Part shown: piece after piece, positions 25,785-33,319 of the stretch
Layout: each line of letters starts with the position of its first letter
Numbering within the stretch: position 1 is the first letter of the stretch
DNA from: Falsiroseomonas bella
GTDB lineage: Bacteria > Pseudomonadota > Alphaproteobacteria > Acetobacterales > Acetobacteraceae
NCBI RefSeq assembly: GCF_003173615.1
Contig: NZ_QGNA01000001.1
Coordinates: 310,001-374,000 of the forward strand
DNA length: 64,000 nucleotides
Direction: 5' to 3'
Translations under genes and position numbers: made by a program
The notes under the pieces: model-generated
Databases searched by the model: none
Told to the model about the DNA's origin: nothing
What the model saw: only the letters and a program-made list of their open reading frames with translations

Positions 25785-26799
25785 ATGCCACCTCGCCTGG
25801 AGCCGCTCGCGCGGCAGAGCATCCTGATCACCGGCGCGAGCTCGGGGATCGGGCTGGCGGCCGCGCGCATGGCCGCGGGGCGCGGCGCCGCCGTCACGCT
25901 CGTCGCGCGCAACGAGGACGCGCTGCGCGCGGCGGCCGAGGGCATCCGCGCCAGCGGCGGCCGCGCCGCCTGGCACGCCGCCGACGTCGCCGACGCGACC
26001 GCGCTGGAAGCCGCGGCCGATCGTGCGGAACAGGAGTTCGGCGGCCTCGATTCCTGGGTGAACGACGCCGGCGCCAGCACGGTCGGCGCGATCGAGGACA
26101 CGCCCGTCGAGGATCAGCGGCGGCTGTTCGAGACGAACTACTGGGGCGTGGTGAATGGCAGCCTGATCGCCGCGCGCCGGCTGCGCGCCCATGGTGGCGC
26201 GCTGGTCAATATCGGCTCCGTGCTGTCCGACCGCGCGCTCATCTACCAGGGCACCTACAGCGCGACGAAGCATGCCGTGAAGGCCTTCACCGACGCGCTG
26301 CGGATGGAGCTCGAGGCCGCGGGCGCGCCGATCTCCGTCACGCTGGTGAAGCCGGCCTCGGTGGACACGCCCTATGTCCGAGCACGCGAAGCTCGAATGG
26401 AACGCCCCGGGCACGCGGCTGCCGCCGCCGGTCTATGATCCGCGCGTGGTGGCCCGCGCCATCTGCTTCGCCTGCGAGCATCCGCGCCGCGACCTGGTGG
26501 TGGGCGGCGGGGGCGCGGCGATCGCGCTCGCGGGCAACCTGTTCCCGCGCCTGACCGACCTCGCGATGGAGCGGATCGGCCGGCCCTCCCAGACCACGGC
26601 GGAAGCAGGCCGCGCGGCGATGCGCGACAACCTGCACGCGCCGGCGCAGGACGGCGACACGCATTCCAGCCTGTCCGGCGTGCCGAACCGGCGCAACAGC
26701 CTGCTCCTTTAGGCGCAGATGCATCCGCTGGCCACGGCAACCCTCGCCGGTGCCGGGGCGCTCGCCCTCGGCGCGCTGATGCGCCGGCGGGCGCGGTGA
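25785..26799 (+). pseudogene. SDR-family oxidoreductase, broken by a frameshift and a nonsense codon
   Basis: A classical short-chain dehydrogenase: the NAD(P) motif is TGASSGIG (about residue 17), with NDAGA, Ser in NIGSVLSD and the catalytic YSATKHAVK. After SVDTPY (26373-26375) the frame must shift. The next frame continues the expected sequence from SEHAKLEWNAPGTRLPPPVYDP, as if one extra G sat at about 26376. That frame runs to a TAG at 26710, directly followed in frame by AQMHPLATATLAGAGALALG, which looks like the family's C-terminal hydrophobic tail. So there are probably two lesions. A base-call error at 26376 could explain the first. If translated as is, the first frame gives a 217-residue truncated protein. 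Confidence 0.75.
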
Positions 26800-26806
26800 G
26801 GCGTAG

Positions 26807-27139
26807 TCAGCGCGGCCAGGGTGTCATCGGCGGGAAGGGCGCGCCGGGCGGCATGGGCGCCTCGCCGGGCGGCGGCACGGTCAGATAGAGCTGGGGCATC
26901 GGCAGGGGCTGGCCTTGCGCCGCGGGCGCCAGCGCCTCGCCGCAGGCCGGGCGCAGGGCGCCGCAATCCCAGCGATAGCCGTCGGGCCGGCCGGAGACGC
27001 TGCCGCCCCGCTGGTAACCGCAGGCGCAGAGCTTGCCGGACATGCAGGCCACGGCACCGACGCGGTCCTGGTTGCAGGCGGGGATCTCTTGCGCGGCGGC
27101 CGGCATCGCGAAGAGCAGGAGAAGCAGCAGGCGGAGCAT
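26807..27139 (-). CDS. Small secreted Cys-rich hypothetical protein
   Basis: A 110-residue protein with a clear signal peptide (MLRLLLLLLFAMPAAAQ). The mature part has six Cys in the first half (IPACNQDRVGAVACMSGKLC, then CGYQR, DCG and ACG) and a Pro/Met-rich tail (PPPGEAPMPPGAPFPPMTPW). The Cys pattern suggests disulfide bonds in the periplasm. I do not recognise a family. It lies downstream of the broken SDR (convergent) and next to the ScsB/DsbD gene on the same strand, which may be relevant because that protein handles thiols. Confidence 0.65.
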   Translation of the reverse strand: MLRLLLLLLFAMPAAAQEIPACNQDRVGAVACMSGKLCACGYQRGGSVSGRPDGYRWDCGALRPACGEALAPAAQGQPLPMPQLYLTVPPPGEAPMPPGAPFPPMTPWPR

Positions 27140-27262
27140 GCGCCAGCTTCGCCGGCGCGCGTGAAGGCGCGGTTTACACGCCCGACCGAATTGGCTGGCC
27201 CATGCGCCCGCCACAGGTGGGCGAGAGCCGGAGGCGCGCCGGCGTCTGAGGCACCACAAGGC

Positions 27263-27296
27263 ATACCAACGCGCCGCTGAAGGCGGCCGTTGGTAT
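27263..27296 (-). terminator. Terminator hairpin of the ScsB/DsbD-like gene
   Basis: Arms ATACCAACG and CGTTGGTAT are extended by an inner GCCGC/GCGGC pair. The stem begins at the last base of the minus-strand stop codon. No T-run is present. The structure is strong enough for an intrinsic or processed 3' end. Confidence 0.6.
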
Positions 27297-29353
27297 TACG
27301 TGCCGCCCAGCGCCTCGATCACGATGCCCTCGGTGAGCAGCTGCGGCAGCATCACCGGTTCCGCCGCGCCGGGCGCCCAGAACAGATACAGCGGCACGCC
27401 CGCGCGGCCATGCTCCTGCAGCAGCGCGCCGATCGCCGGGTCGCCGCGCGTCCAGTCGGCCTTGAGATAGGCGACGTTGCGCGCGGCGAAGAGGTCCTGC
27501 ACGGAGGCGGCGCGCAGCGCCACCCGCTCATTCACCTGGCAGGTGATGCACCAGGCGGCCGTCGCGTTGACGAAGACGGGCCGGCCTTCAGCGCGCAGCG
27601 CCGCGACCCGCGCCGCGGACCAGGGCTCCGCGCCGGGCCCCGCATCCGCCGCCACCGCCGGCGCCGCCGAAAGCCGCGGCAGCAGCGCCACGGCCGCCAG
27701 CAGCGTCGCACCGGCGGTCATCCGCGCGAGCTTCGCGCCTCGTCCCTCGCCGCTGCGCTGCGCCAGGCCGAGGACGAACAGCCCCGCCGACAGCAGCAGC
27801 CCGCCCGCCAGCGCCCAGAGCACGCCATCCGGACCCACCTGCTGCGCCAGCACCCAGACCAGCCAGACCGCCGCGCCGAGCATCGGGAAGGCGAGGAACT
27901 GGCGGAGCCGCTCCATCCAGGGTCCGGGCCGCGGCAGCAGCCGTGCCAGGCCCGGGAACAGGCCGAGCAAGGCATAGGGCAGCGCCAGCCCGAGACCGAG
28001 GGCGAGGAAGACGCCCATCGTCATGGCGGCCGGCATCGCCGCCGCCGCGCCCAGCGCCGCCGCCATGAAGGGCGCCGTGCAGGGGGTGGCCAGCGCCACG
28101 GCCAGCGCGCCCGTGAAGAAGGCGCCGAGATGCCCGCCCCGCCCCGCCAGGGACTGCCCGGCGCCGACCGGGCGCATCACCTGGAACACGCCCAGCAGGT
28201 TCAGCGCCACCGCCAGCATCAGCCAGGCCATGGCGGCCACGAAGCCGGGAGAGGTGAACTGGAAGCCCCAGCCCACCGCCATGCCCACCGTCCGCAGCCC
28301 GACCATCGCCCCGCCGATCAGCGCGAAGGTCGCCAGCACGCCGGCGGTGTAGCTCGCGGCATGGGCCCGCACCTGCCCGCGCGCCTCGCCCGAGAGGCGG
28401 GCCAGCGCCATCGCCTTCATTGCCAGCACGGGGAAGACGCAGGGCATCAGGTTCAGGATCAGGCCACCGAGCAGGGCGAAGAGCAGCGCCTGGCCGAAGG
28501 GCAGAAGGGGGCCGGACGCCGCCGGCCCGACGACCGGCGCGGAAACCTCGAAGGCGGGGCGCTGGCCCGCCAGGTCGCTCAGCACCACCACGCCCTCGAG
28601 CGAGCCGGGCCGCTCCCCCTCCAGCAAGGTCAGGCCGAGGGTGAGCGTCTCGCCCTTCCAGACCAGCGGCTGCGGCGCGGTGTTGTCGAGCAGGCCGGGG
28701 CGGCTCGGGAAGAACAGCGCCTCCTGCACTAGCGTGGGCGAGAGGCCAGGGCCGGAGAGCGAGAGGCTGGCCTGCCGCCCGGTGGCGCCCGCCGCCACCG
28801 ACCACGGGGCTGGCCGCGGCACCCGGGCCGCCGCGCCCTTGAAGGCCGCCTCCATGCCCGGCGAGGGGATGGCGCGGTCGGCCACCGGCAGGTTGAGGGT
28901 GAAGCGGCCTTCCTCTGGGATGCAGACATCGGCGCAGACCAGCCAGGTGGCATCCGCGACGACCGCGAAGGCGTCGCCCGGCCGCGCGCCCTCGGGCACG
29001 CGGATCTCGAAGGGCAGCAGGACTTCGCCGGTGTAGCCGTAGTTGACCAGCGGGCCGTAGGGGATGCGCTCCGGCGCCGGCCAGGCGATCGGGCCGGCCG
29101 TCGCGCCCTGCGGCAGCGTCAGCGTGACCTCCGGCGGCGCGCCGGCATCGCCGGCATTCCGCCAGTAGCTGTGCCAGCCCGGCGCAAGACGCAGCCGCAG
29201 CCCGGCCTGGAAGCTCTGGCCGGGCGCCACCGCGGCCGAATCGGCGGCGAGTGAGGCGATGGCGCGGGGGGAGCGCACGGCCGCGCTCTCCACCGCGAAG
29301 GCCGGGGCGGAGAGGATCATGCCGAGGAGGATCAGCGCGAGGCGCCGGAACAT
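27296..29353 (-). CDS. ScsB/DsbD-like cytochrome c-type biogenesis thiol:disulfide interchange protein
   Basis: A 685-residue membrane protein. A signal peptide (MFRRLALILLGMILSAPAFA) leads an N-terminal periplasmic DsbD-like domain (residues about 30-250, with the Cys pair region TWLVCADVCIPEEG). A polytopic core of about eight helices follows (about 285-540; first helix LFALLGGLILNLMPCVFPVL, containing the redox Cys). The C-terminal thioredoxin-fold domain has AAWCITCQVNERV (CxxC). Such proteins carry reducing power from cytoplasmic thioredoxin to periplasmic partners. The start at 29353 places the signal peptide correctly. It fits functionally with the small Cys-rich secreted protein next door (inference). 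Confidence 0.93.
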   Translation of the reverse strand: MFRRLALILLGMILSAPAFAVESAAVRSPRAIASLAADSAAVAPGQSFQAGLRLRLAPGWHSYWRNAGDAGAPPEVTLTLPQGATAGPIAWPAPERIPYGPLVNYGYTGEVLLPFEIRVPEGARPGDAFAVVADATWLVCADVCIPEEGRFTLNLPVADRAIPSPGMEAAFKGAAARVPRPAPWSVAAGATGRQASLSLSGPGLSPTLVQEALFFPSRPGLLDNTAPQPLVWKGETLTLGLTLLEGERPGSLEGVVVLSDLAGQRPAFEVSAPVVGPAASGPLLPFGQALLFALLGGLILNLMPCVFPVLAMKAMALARLSGEARGQVRAHAASYTAGVLATFALIGGAMVGLRTVGMAVGWGFQFTSPGFVAAMAWLMLAVALNLLGVFQVMRPVGAGQSLAGRGGHLGAFFTGALAVALATPCTAPFMAAALGAAAAMPAAMTMGVFLALGLGLALPYALLGLFPGLARLLPRPGPWMERLRQFLAFPMLGAAVWLVWVLAQQVGPDGVLWALAGGLLLSAGLFVLGLAQRSGEGRGAKLARMTAGATLLAAVALLPRLSAAPAVAADAGPGAEPWSAARVAALRAEGRPVFVNATAAWCITCQVNERVALRAASVQDLFAARNVAYLKADWTRGDPAIGALLQEHGRAGVPLYLFWAPGAAEPVMLPQLLTEGIVIEALGGT

Positions 29354-29476
29354 GCCCGCATAGAACGGGACGGCGGGGTGCGGCTGCAACCCCCACGGCG
29401 CGATACCGGCCCTGCGCATCGCCCTGCGGGCTGGGCGGGCCGCTTCAGGCCTTCGGGTCTCGCGATCCTCCGGCCG

Positions 29477-29944
29477 TCAGGCCGCCTGGCCGGGGGGCGG
29501 TCCGCCGAGGAGGGTGATGCCGTGCCGCGCGCAGGCCGCCCCGATCCGGGCGAAATCCTCGGGTCCCGGCGGGCCGTCCATCGGTGCGGGCGAGCCGATC
29601 TCGCGGAAGAACGCGGCCATGGCACGGTCGAGCACGACCAGCATCCTAGCCGGCGCCGTGCTGGGATTGGCGTAGCCATGCGGCGCGTCGGAGGCGACGC
29701 TGAGCACGTCGCCGGCGACCGCCACGCGGGAGCCCTCCCCCGTGGCAAAGGTCACCTCGCCTTCCAGCACGCGGAAGAGCTCGGGCGAGGCGTGGCGATG
29801 CAGCGGCGTACCGGAGCCGGGCGGTACCTCCACCTCGAGCAGCACGACATCGCCAGGCGGCAGCGCGCCGGCGAAGCGCAGGCGATCGCCCATGACGTAG
29901 AGGCTCTCGGCCGCCGAGGCCGGCAGCAGGGTGACAGCACTCAT
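29477..29944 (-). CDS. Cupin-domain protein
   Basis: A 155-residue single-cupin protein. Motif 1 is GTPLHRHASPELFRVLEGEV, with two His and a Glu as likely metal ligands. Motif 2 is around DVLSVASDAPHGYANPS. The C-terminal 40 residues include a helix (AAFFREIG). Its start overlaps the TetR stop (ATGA), so the two genes form one unit controlled by the adjacent palindrome. Small cupins of this kind are often quercetinase-like or metal-dependent enzymes of unknown substrate. Confidence 0.87.
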   Translation of the reverse strand: MSAVTLLPASAAESLYVMGDRLRFAGALPPGDVVLLEVEVPPGSGTPLHRHASPELFRVLEGEVTFATGEGSRVAVAGDVLSVASDAPHGYANPSTAPARMLVVLDRAMAAFFREIGSPAPMDGPPGPEDFARIGAACARHGITLLGGPPPGQAA

Positions 29945-30564
29945 CCAGGTTCTCCTTCCCCTTCGCGGCCGGCTTCCCGCCGGAGTGCCGCGAGCAGTTC
30001 GCCGATGGCCCAGGCCACCGCCTCGCCGGCCTCGGCGCCGGTCATGTCCCAGTTGTCGCGCAGCGACTGCCAGGCGGTGGCGCTGTAGAGAAGCTGGATC
30101 ACCGCCTCCGCCTGGCGGGCCCGGCGCGGATCGCGACCGCGCGTCGCGTCGGCGAGGCTGCGGCGGAAGGCGGCCTGCCGCTCGGGGTTGGCCTGGCGGC
30201 GCATCTCCCGACCGGCGGGCGTCTCCAGCGCGGCGCGGATCAGCCCCTCCTGCCGGTCGAAGCCGGCGAAGGTGACGGGCGGCATGGCCAGGAGGTCGGC
30301 CTCGTTCTCGGGCCAGGTGCGCAGCGCGACGCCGCGGTTCATCCAAGCCCAGAAGGCGGCGAGCAGGTCGTCCTTGGTCGGGAAGTGGCGGAACACCGTC
30401 CGGCGCTGCACGCCGGCCTCGGCGGCGACGGCGTCGAAGGAGAGGACCTGCCCGGGCGCGGATTCGAAAAGCCGCCCGACCGCCGCGAGGATGAGGCGGC
30501 GGGTTTCTTCGGCCTGTGCGCGGCGCAGCGGGCTCTCGTATCGGCGCATCACGGGTGTATTCAT
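29941..30564 (-). CDS. TetR-family transcriptional regulator
   Basis: A 207-residue repressor. The helix-turn-helix is near residues 25-65 (RRLILAAVGRLFESAP, then LSFDAVAAEAGVQRRTVFRHFPTKDDLL). The C-terminal ligand domain follows (about 80-195). Two starts are possible (30564 or 30549). A TATAAT box ends two bases before 30564-region coding, so the message may be leaderless. A 19-bp perfect palindrome overlaps this start and is the likely autoregulatory operator. It is co-transcribed with the cupin and diverges from hrpB. Confidence 0.91.
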   Translation of the reverse strand: MNTPVMRRYESPLRRAQAEETRRLILAAVGRLFESAPGQVLSFDAVAAEAGVQRRTVFRHFPTKDDLLAAFWAWMNRGVALRTWPENEADLLAMPPVTFAGFDRQEGLIRAALETPAGREMRRQANPERQAAFRRSLADATRGRDPRRARQAEAVIQLLYSATAWQSLRDNWDMTGAEAGEAVAWAIGELLAALRREAGREGEGEPG

Positions 30565-30581
30565 GTCATTATAAATGACAT
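30563..30581. promoter_or_regulatory. TetR operator palindrome with overlapping -10 element
   Basis: ATGTCATTATAAATGACAT is a perfect 19-bp palindrome in a GC-rich genome, with centre at 30572. On the minus strand it contains TATAAT immediately before the TetR start. A TTGACC upstream is spaced about 21 bases from it, longer than ideal. Size, symmetry and position fit a TetR dimer site that blocks its own promoter. Confidence 0.8.
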
Positions 30582-30682
30582 CAAAGCTTCGGCAGGTCAA
30601 GCCGGCGCCTGGCTGTCGCGCGCCTGTCGTGCGGCAGCGGCCGGTTCCGCCCGGGGGCGCCCGCAGGCTATCCACCGCGGCG

Positions 30683-33133
30683 ATGCCCCCGCTCCCCGAC
30701 CTTCCCGTCACCGAGGCCCTGCCGCGCCTCGCCGCCGCGCTGCAGGAGGGCAGCAACGCCGTGCTCGTGGCGCCGCCAGGCGCCGGCAAGACCACGCTGG
30801 CGCCCATCGCCCTGATGGAGGAGCCCTGGGCGCGCGAGGGAAAGATTCTTGTGCTGGAACCCCGCCGCGTCGCCGCGCGCGCCGCGGCGCGGCGCATGGC
30901 GGAACTGGTGGGGGAGGCGCAGCCGGGCGGCACGGTCGGTCTCGCCACGCGGCTCGACCGCGCCATTTCGGACCGCACGCGGGTGGAGGTGGTGACGGAG
31001 GGGCTGCTGGTGCGGCGGCTGCAAACCGATCCCGGCCTCGACGACGTCGCCGCCGTGCTGTTCGACGAGGCGCATGAGCGCAACCTGGACACCGACCTGG
31101 CGCTGGCGCTCTGCCTCGACCTGCAACGGGCATTGCGGCCGGAGCTGAGGCTGCTGGCGATGTCCGCCACACTCGACATCGCGCGCTTCGCCGCGGTGCT
31201 GGGCGACTGCCCGGTGGTCGAAAGCCTCGGCCGCGCCTTCCCCGTCGCCGTGGAGCACCGCGCCCGCGACCTGACGGAAGCGCGCGACCTGCCCGAGGCG
31301 ATGGCGTCCGCGATCCGCGGGGCCCTGCCGAAATACCCAGGCGACGTGCTGGCCTTCCTGCCAGGCTGGGGCGAGATCCGGCGCACGGCCGAGCGGCTGG
31401 CGGGCCTCGACGCAGAGATAATCCCGCTGCATGGCGAATTGCCGCCGGCCGAGCAGGACCGCGCGCTGAACCCGCACCCGCAGGGACGACGCAAGGTGGT
31501 GCTGGCGACCTCCATCGCCGAGACGTCGCTGACCGTGCCCGGCGTGCGCATCGTGGTGGATGGCGGGTTCCGGCGCGCGCCGCGGCTCGATCCCGCCTCC
31601 GGCCTCACGCGGCTCGTCACCGTGCGGATCAGCAAGGCGGCGGCCGAGCAGCGCGCGGGGCGCGCCGCCCGCACCGCGCCGGGCGTGGCGATCAGATTGT
31701 GGACGGAGGCGCTGCATCGCGGCCTGCCGCCCGCCGACCGGCCCGAGATCCTCGAGGCCGAGTTGTCCGGCCTCGCGCTCGACATCGCGGCCTGGGGCGC
31801 AACGGAAGACAGCCTCGCCTTTCTCGATCCGCCGCCTTCCGGCGCGCTCGCCGCCGGGCGCGCGCTGCTGCGCAACCTCGATGCGCTGGACGAGGCGGGA
31901 CGCATCACGGCGATGGGCCGCGGGATGGCGCGGATGGGCACGCATCCGCGCCTCGCCCGCATGTTGCTGGCGGCGGAGGACGAAGGCGAGAAGGCGCTGG
32001 CCGCCGGCCTCGCCGCGCTGCTGGAGGAACGCGACCCGATCCGTGGGCGGGAGACGGCGGCCGACATCAACGCGCGGCTCGAATTGCTGCATGGCGGCGA
32101 TCATCCGAACGCCGACCGCGCCACGATCCAGCGCATCCGCCGCGCGGCGGCGCTGCACAGGCGGCGCCTGCGGCTGCACGGCACGGCGTTGCCGGGCGGC
32201 GAAGCGGGACCGCTGCTGGCCGCGGGCTTCCCGGATCGCATCGCGGCGAAGCGCGGCACGATGGATGGCGCGTTCCGCCTCGCATCGGGACAGGGCGCGC
32301 GGCTTGCGGCGAACGATCCGCTCGGCCGCGCGCCGCTGCTCGCCGTCGCGGATCTCGAACTCGCGGGCACCGATGCGCGCATCCGCATGGCGGCGCCGCT
32401 CGACCTCGCCACGCTGGAGCGCCGCTTCCCCGAGCGTCTGCGCTGGGAGGAAAGCGCCACCTTCGATGCGCGCGCGGGCGCCGTGCTGGCGCGGCGACGC
32501 CGCATGTTCGGCCCGCTGGTGCTGGAGGAGCACGCGCTGCCCGCGCCCGATCCCGCCACCATCGCCGCCGCACTCGCCACCGCCATCGCCGAGCGCGGGC
32601 TGCGCGACCTGAACTGGACCGAGGCGGCGAAACAGACCCGCGCGCGGCTGCGCTGGATGGCCGGCGTGGAGGAAGGCTGGCCCGACATGTCCGATGCGGC
32701 GCTCGCCGCCGGCGTGCAGGACTGGCTGGCGCCGCATCTGCAGGGTTGCACGAAGCTGTCGGAGGCGAAGTCGCTCGACCTTGCGACCATCCTGCGCAAC
32801 CTCGTCCCGTGGGAGCGGCAGCGCCGCCTCGACGCCGCGCTGCCGGCGCGCATCGACCTGCCGGGCGGGCGCAGCGCGATGGTGGACTATGATCGCGATG
32901 TGCCGACACTGGAGGCGCGCGCGCAACATCTGTTCGGCCTCGATGCGCTGCCGAAGTTGGCCGAGGGCCGCGTGCCCGTCCAGGCGGCGCTGCTGTCGCC
33001 AGCTGGGCGCCCGATCGCCGTCACGGGCGACCTCCACAACTTCTGGCGCGGCGGCTGGCTGGATGCGCGCAAGGACATGCGCGGCCGCTATCCGAAGCAT
33101 GCCTGGCCGGAGGAACCCTGGCGCGGCGCATGA
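30683..33133 (+). CDS. hrpB: ATP-dependent helicase HrpB
   Basis: An 816-residue DEAH-box helicase, matching HrpB in length and domain order. Motifs: Walker A APPGAGKTTLAPIAL, motif Ia LEPRRVAARAAARRMAE, DEAH in LFDEAHERNLDTDLALAL, MSATLD, motif V TSIAETSLTVPGVRIVVD and motif VI EQRAGRAARTAPGVAIRLW. The C-terminal HrpB-specific region (from about residue 560 to the end) finishes with MRGRYPKHAWPEEPW, a hallmark of the family. The start at 30683 corresponds to the conserved N-terminus. HrpB is non-essential and its precise RNA or DNA substrate is unclear. Confidence 0.95.
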   Translation: MPPLPDLPVTEALPRLAAALQEGSNAVLVAPPGAGKTTLAPIALMEEPWAREGKILVLEPRRVAARAAARRMAELVGEAQPGGTVGLATRLDRAISDRTRVEVVTEGLLVRRLQTDPGLDDVAAVLFDEAHERNLDTDLALALCLDLQRALRPELRLLAMSATLDIARFAAVLGDCPVVESLGRAFPVAVEHRARDLTEARDLPEAMASAIRGALPKYPGDVLAFLPGWGEIRRTAERLAGLDAEIIPLHGELPPAEQDRALNPHPQGRRKVVLATSIAETSLTVPGVRIVVDGGFRRAPRLDPASGLTRLVTVRISKAAAEQRAGRAARTAPGVAIRLWTEALHRGLPPADRPEILEAELSGLALDIAAWGATEDSLAFLDPPPSGALAAGRALLRNLDALDEAGRITAMGRGMARMGTHPRLARMLLAAEDEGEKALAAGLAALLEERDPIRGRETAADINARLELLHGGDHPNADRATIQRIRRAAALHRRRLRLHGTALPGGEAGPLLAAGFPDRIAAKRGTMDGAFRLASGQGARLAANDPLGRAPLLAVADLELAGTDARIRMAAPLDLATLERRFPERLRWEESATFDARAGAVLARRRRMFGPLVLEEHALPAPDPATIAAALATAIAERGLRDLNWTEAAKQTRARLRWMAGVEEGWPDMSDAALAAGVQDWLAPHLQGCTKLSEAKSLDLATILRNLVPWERQRRLDAALPARIDLPGGRSAMVDYDRDVPTLEARAQHLFGLDALPKLAEGRVPVQAALLSPAGRPIAVTGDLHNFWRGGWLDARKDMRGRYPKHAWPEEPWRGA

Positions 33134-33197
33134 GCACCGCGACGCGCCGGCAACCGCGAACGTCGCGCGGTGCCGCACAACGTGATAAAAGCCACGT

Positions 33198-33239
33198 CGC
33201 AACGGACGACGCCTGCTGTTGACGTGACGTCCCGTTGCG
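33198..33239. other. Hairpin between hrpB and the repeat lipoprotein gene
   Basis: Arms CGCAACGGACG and CGTCCCGTTGCG pair over 11 bases with a single bulged G, around a 19-nt loop containing TGACGTGACGTC-like sequence. It lies 65 bases after hrpB and 80 bases before the lipoprotein ATG. It may be the hrpB terminator or a 5' leader structure. Nothing else is recognised in this 186-bp gap. Confidence 0.4.
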
Positions 33240-33319
33240 GCTGCCCTTGGCGCGGACGCTTGCGCCGAAGGCCGCCTGGCGGCGACGATGACAGCGTGGA
33301 CGCGAAGGGGGCCTGACGG

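Noticed and set aside
26719-26799. Separate 26-residue micro-protein (MHPLATATLAGAGALALG...)
   Set aside because: It is in frame with the broken SDR gene and matches the expected hydrophobic C-terminal tail of that family, so it is better explained as part of the pseudogene.
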